NCBI GenBank assembly: GCA_030054015.1
Contig: JASGCR010000113.1
Coordinates: 1-7,038 of the forward strand
Length of the DNA: 7,038 nt
Source: Candidatus Symbiobacter sp.
GTDB lineage: Bacteria > Pseudomonadota > Alphaproteobacteria > Elsterales > Elsteraceae
Direction of reading: 5' to 3'
This document shows positions 5,701 to 7,038 of the stretch, piece by piece. The first letter of the stretch is position 1. Every line of letters starts with the position of its first letter. The position numbers and the translations under genes were made by a program. The notes under the pieces were generated by a model that did not search any database, was not told where the DNA came from, and saw only the letters and a program-made list of their open reading frames with translations.

Positions 5701-6765
5701 CAAATTTGGCAGCAACGCAGCCAAGAACTCGCGGCTGCCTTGGCCCAAGCCCAACAGCAACGCGAACATGCGGCAACGCAAATGCATGCCTGCGACAAGG
5801 AATTGTCCCATTTCCAGCAGCAGCACCAGATGTTGCAGCAAAACCAAGCCCAGGCCCGGGAAGCGTTGATACGGGCGGAAATGTTGTATGACAATGCCAG
5901 TGTCCAGCACAAAAATCTGGTCGAATCTATGGGCGAAAAATGGCAACTCACCCCGGCTCAATTTTTGGCCCAATCCTTAGACTCGCCGCCAAATTTAGCC
6001 GGAACCGGAACCGAAACGGGAGCCGGAGCCGAAACGGGAGCCGAAACCGAAACCGGTTCCGATCCCACCCATGCCGCACCGGACGACTCCCTTAGAAAAT
6101 TAAAGGCGGCTTTGGAGCGCAAAACCCGCCACCGCGATGAATTGGGGAAAATTAATTTGCGGGCCGAGGCGGATGCCGACGCGCTTGACCAAGAAGCGGA
6201 CGAATTGTCGCGGCAAAAATCCGAACTGGAACAGGCCATTGCCAAACTCACCGCCGCGATTGACGATATTAACCGCGATGGGCGGCAAAGATTGCTCGCG
6301 GCCTTTATCGAGGTGGATCGCCATTTTCGCGGCTTGTTTGAAGGGTTGTTTGGTGGCGGGCGGGCCGAATTAAAACTCTCTAACCAGGAAGACCCGCTCC
6401 AGGCCGGTCTCGAAATTTTTGCCTGCCCGCCGGGCAAGAATTTGCAGAATTTGTCGCTGTTATCCGGCGGCGAGCAAGCTTTGACCTGCCTGGCTTTGAT
6501 TTTTGCGGTGTTTTTGACCCATCCCGCCCCCATTTGCGTGTTGGATGAAGTCGATGCGCCGTTGGATGATGCCAATGTGGATCGTTTTTGCCAGGTGTTG
6601 CGCAAAATTACCCAGGACACCGCGACCCGCTTTTTGGTCGTCACCCATCACCGCCTCACCATGGCGAAAATGGATCGCTTGTTCGGTGTCACCATGCCGG
6701 AACGCGGGGTCAGCCAAATTGTCTCGGTTGATTTAAGCCAAGCCCGCGCCGTCGGCGCAAGATAG
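2749..6765 (+). CDS. smc: chromosome segregation ATPase SMC (long variant)
   Basis: This 1338-aa SMC is the core ATPase of the SMC-ScpAB condensin that organises and helps segregate the nucleoid. The N-terminal head starts MHFTRLNVLGFKSF and carries Walker A, GPNGCGKSN (31-39), then LVSQGRVAALIA and ALLEDAAGIGGL. A coiled coil rich in Q, A, R and E spans about 165-530. An acidic, proline-rich linker (531-567) precedes a compact hinge (about 568-720) ending in WRWDG (714-718), typical of alphaproteobacterial SMC. The returning coil spans about 725-1185. The C-terminal head has LSGGEQ (1238-1243), Walker B VLDEVD (1264-1269), D-loop DAPLDD and the H-loop histidine at 1300. All ATPase motifs are intact. 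The usual length is about 1150-1190 aa. The excess lies in linkers with tandem repeats (643-657, 887-894, 1085-1104). GTG 2749 is the start because the family's N-terminus begins there, and ggggg (2735-2739) may serve as ribosome-binding site. Confidence 0.96.
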   Translation: MHFTRLNVLGFKSFVSETELVIAPGLTGIVGPNGCGKSNLVEALRWVMGESSAKSLRGGEMDEVIFGGTLGRPARNLAEVRLTLDNGKRDAPSPPNIANLNEADEIEISRQITRHQGSLYRINGKETRARDVQLFFADAGSGAHSPALVSQGRVAALIASRREERRALLEDAAGIGGLYARRSEAESRLAAAAANLLRVADVVTSLASRRDALARQVEDARHYRRLSAEIRATEAAIFRWQWLAAERELKASAASLASCRTHLAEQVENLAALSQKLPALSQNLEQARQLYDQTSELIQKLRLDVSAAENEQQRQLDAQASLDAQCQQLAREREREQNLADEAARETQALAMALVELQPQIANDPSDALKLQQESDKARQFFALSQARKDALGREIALLTTQKQQQERARLAQQERQNQLELERSRLAAQQAALDRENDAATAHETQLAQKFAAECGEQSGGKYAHQSGAELDSELAALRQQRQALETAITQERQQLQSQAAAQADAQAALARLQGERDGLQQSLAVWAQENEAETAASAAPPLFNPATTDRDTPAPVGEDSATQDQAWLSLAELVSAEIGSKLDPDAAAAGLVKSFPEYAKVIFAVLGDAAAAKFWDAARDVTSPETDPADAPHNHPFWHGLAADPLAADPLAADPPPPSGRVTALTQYVPPPPPLARLFAQVFLVASAAEAWEIWPSLAVGQILVSAEGAVWRWDGYYQPANAKILQAERQAAEAARQAKMAAEWQEAQAKIRADRQAAQAKIQSERAARLVALDSEIAHTRSLYHQRQAERQKSADHLALSVASQQELARQEQSLRQILDAMRQAEQASQQRRAAWQTKQSVLAEQQARWQRDAERLARDSAGQDLSLDEEVAWGENAAGQGVSPARSPARSLENSLATAQQNLTLALGEYTQAQIDYDAARQKWEKHKQGQTARSERLRQVEQDHAAWTRRTATAQQRVQELDQLLQPLQARRQSLNDAPQIWQQRSQELAAALAQAQQQREHAATQMHACDKELSHFQQQHQMLQQNQAQAREALIRAEMLYDNASVQHKNLVESMGEKWQLTPAQFLAQSLDSPPNLAGTGTETGAGAETGAETETGSDPTHAAPDDSLRKLKAALERKTRHRDELGKINLRAEADADALDQEADELSRQKSELEQAIAKLTAAIDDINRDGRQRLLAAFIEVDRHFRGLFEGLFGGGRAELKLSNQEDPLQAGLEIFACPPGKNLQNLSLLSGGEQALTCLALIFAVFLTHPAPICVLDEVDAPLDDANVDRFCQVLRKITQDTATRFLVVTHHRLTMAKMDRLFGVTMPERGVSQIVSVDLSQARAVGAR
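3739..3756 (+). repeat. 6-bp repeats encoding (RE)3 in the SMC coiled coil
   Basis: Three consecutive 6-mers, cgcgag, cgcgaa and cgcgag, encode RERERE at residues 331-336. Charged dipeptides are common in coiled coils, so this may be protein-driven rather than slippage. Confidence 0.5.
4675..4719 (+). repeat. three exact 15-bp tandem copies in the SMC hinge
   Basis: cttgccgccgacccg is repeated three times without a mismatch, encoding LAADP x3 (residues 643-657), followed by PPP. It sits in the hinge region between HGLAADP and the conserved block that begins around ALTQYV. Perfect identity at third codon positions points to recent expansion. Confidence 0.93.
5407..5430 (+). repeat. 12-bp exact tandem duplication in the SMC C-terminal coil
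   Basis: tccccggcgcgt occurs at 5407-5418 and 5419-5430, encoding SPAR twice (887-894). Prolines break helix, so this segment (about 870-898) probably loops out of the coiled coil. Confidence 0.88.
6001..6060 (+). repeat. degenerate 6/18-bp repeats encoding a G-T-E-A tract in SMC
   Basis: Hexamers of the type ggaacc, ggagcc and gaaacg alternate here, and gaaacgggagccg is repeated exactly 18 bases apart (6013-6025 and 6031-6043). They encode a low-complexity tract, GTGTETGAGAE and onward (1085-1104), which interrupts the C-terminal coil shortly before it returns to the head. Confidence 0.8.
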
Positions 6766-6786
6766 GCGGCGCAGGGTATATTTTTT
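6746..6786 (+). terminator. weak candidate terminator at the smc stop
   Basis: gcgccg (6746-6751) can pair with cggcgc (6767-6772) across the stop codon, and a T6 run lies at 6781-6786. The eight bases between stem and T-run and the 15-base loop make it a poor intrinsic terminator. The long hairpin 6852-6950, followed by the T-rich atttcttttgttt, is an alternative 3' end for the transcript. Confidence 0.2.
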
Positions 6787-6810
6787 CAATTTGACACAGG
6801 CTTTGCTTTA

Positions 6811-6987
6811 GGAAGGTCTGAGTAAGTCACTTTTTTGCCACAAGAGCCGCGCATTTGCGAGCGGCGCAGCCGCGAAGCAATCCAGAAAAATCTAGCAATT
6901 TCAAGATGTTACTGGATTGCTTCGCGGGCGAAGCCGCCCGCTCGCAAATGCCATTTCTTTTGTTTCTGGGACTTGTTCAAACCTTCC
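6811..6987. mobile_element. palindromic MITE-like element, copy 2 (different interior)
   Basis: The left end ggaaggtctgagtaagtc (6811-6828) is identical over 18 bases to 262-279. The right end, read inward on the other strand from 6987, is ggaaggtttgaacaagtc (15 of 18 matching). tta lies directly outside both ends (6808-6810 and 6988-6990), as a 3-bp target duplication would. The interior has no C7/G7 hairpins. Instead it is a two-part inverted repeat (6852-6950) with small side hairpins. There is no ORF. The shared ends with an unrelated core suggest a family recognised through its ends. Confidence 0.7.
6852..6950. repeat. two-tier inverted repeat with side hairpins inside copy 2
   Basis: The outer stem, catttgcgagcgg (6852-6864), pairs exactly with 6938-6950. 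The inner stem, cgcgaagcaatccag (6871-6885), pairs exactly with 6912-6926. Each strand also holds its own small palindrome at the junction: gcggc-gca-gccgc (6861-6873) on the left, and a ggc-gaa-gcc core (6927-6935) on the right. The fold could be one long arm or a cross with two side arms. Confidence 0.85.
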
Positions 6988-6991
6988 TTAA

Positions 6992-7038
6992 GGAAGGTCT
7001 GATTAAGTCGTACTGACCCCCCCTTCCTGCTTAGGAAG
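6992..7038. mobile_element. palindromic MITE-like element, copy 3 (cut by window end)
   Basis: ggaaggtctgattaagtc (6992-7009) differs from copy 1's left end at one base. It is followed by actgaccccccc and ttcct-gctt-aggaa-g, the beginning of the same C7/G7 hairpin type as in copy 1 with a longer stem. The window ends at the first G of the expected G-tract. It abuts copy 2, sharing ttaa between them. Confidence 0.65.

Noticed and set aside
4868..5776. Minus-strand open frame of 302 codons opposite smc.
   Set aside because: It is very rich in P, R and A, shows no recognisable domain, and lies wholly inside the smc coiled-coil coding region.
6791..6819. Perfect -35-like ttgaca at 6791-6796 after smc.
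   Set aside because: The bases 17-18 positions downstream (aggtct/ggtctg) do not resemble a -10 box and are the element's conserved end.
262..7038. The EAL-dsbA-smc block as the cargo of a composite transposon bounded by the two element groups.
   Set aside because: smc with its dsbA neighbour is core chromosomal content in this class, no transposase is present, and such small repeats commonly occupy whichever intergenic gaps are available.

Overview
The window reads as chromosomal DNA of an alphaproteobacterium. The strongest evidence is the SMC protein, whose N-terminal head and compact hinge ending in LVSAEG-VWRWDG are of the alphaproteobacterial type, and the placement of a DsbA-like gene directly before smc, an order I recall from that class. 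Rhodospirillales or a relative is plausible, but genus and species cannot be read from the sequence. Base composition is moderately GC-rich in the genes, and the intergenic DNA has long C/G and A/T runs.

Layout: bases 1-570 hold no gene that I can support. They contain three back-to-back perfect hairpins (5-120), a T-rich 15-base tandem duplication (132-160) and a 256-bp palindromic element with terminal inverted repeats (262-517). Three genes follow on the + strand with gaps of only 39 and 33 bp: a GGDEF/EAL protein (571-1998), a periplasmic DsbA-like thiol oxidoreductase (2038-2715) and an unusually long SMC (2749-6765). Bases 6766-7038 are again gene-free. They hold a second element with the same terminal repeats but a different interior (6811-6987) and, abutting it, the start of a third (6992 to the window end).

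The spacing suggests one transcription unit, but the functions are unrelated: cyclic-di-GMP turnover, envelope disulfide chemistry, and chromosome organisation. The EAL gene may simply be a neighbour of the conserved dsbA-smc pair.

Two things deserve attention. The first is the repeat family: three copies share the end GGAAGGTCTGA-TAAG and have AT-rich flanking bases that look like short target duplications, but their self-complementary interiors differ. The second is a recurring pattern of short exact tandem duplications (9, 12, 15 bp) in all three genes and in the intergenic DNA. In the genes they fall at sites tolerant of length change: a linker, a signal-peptide cleavage site, and the SMC hinge and coiled-coil loops. 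I found no transposase, CRISPR array, rRNA or tRNA.
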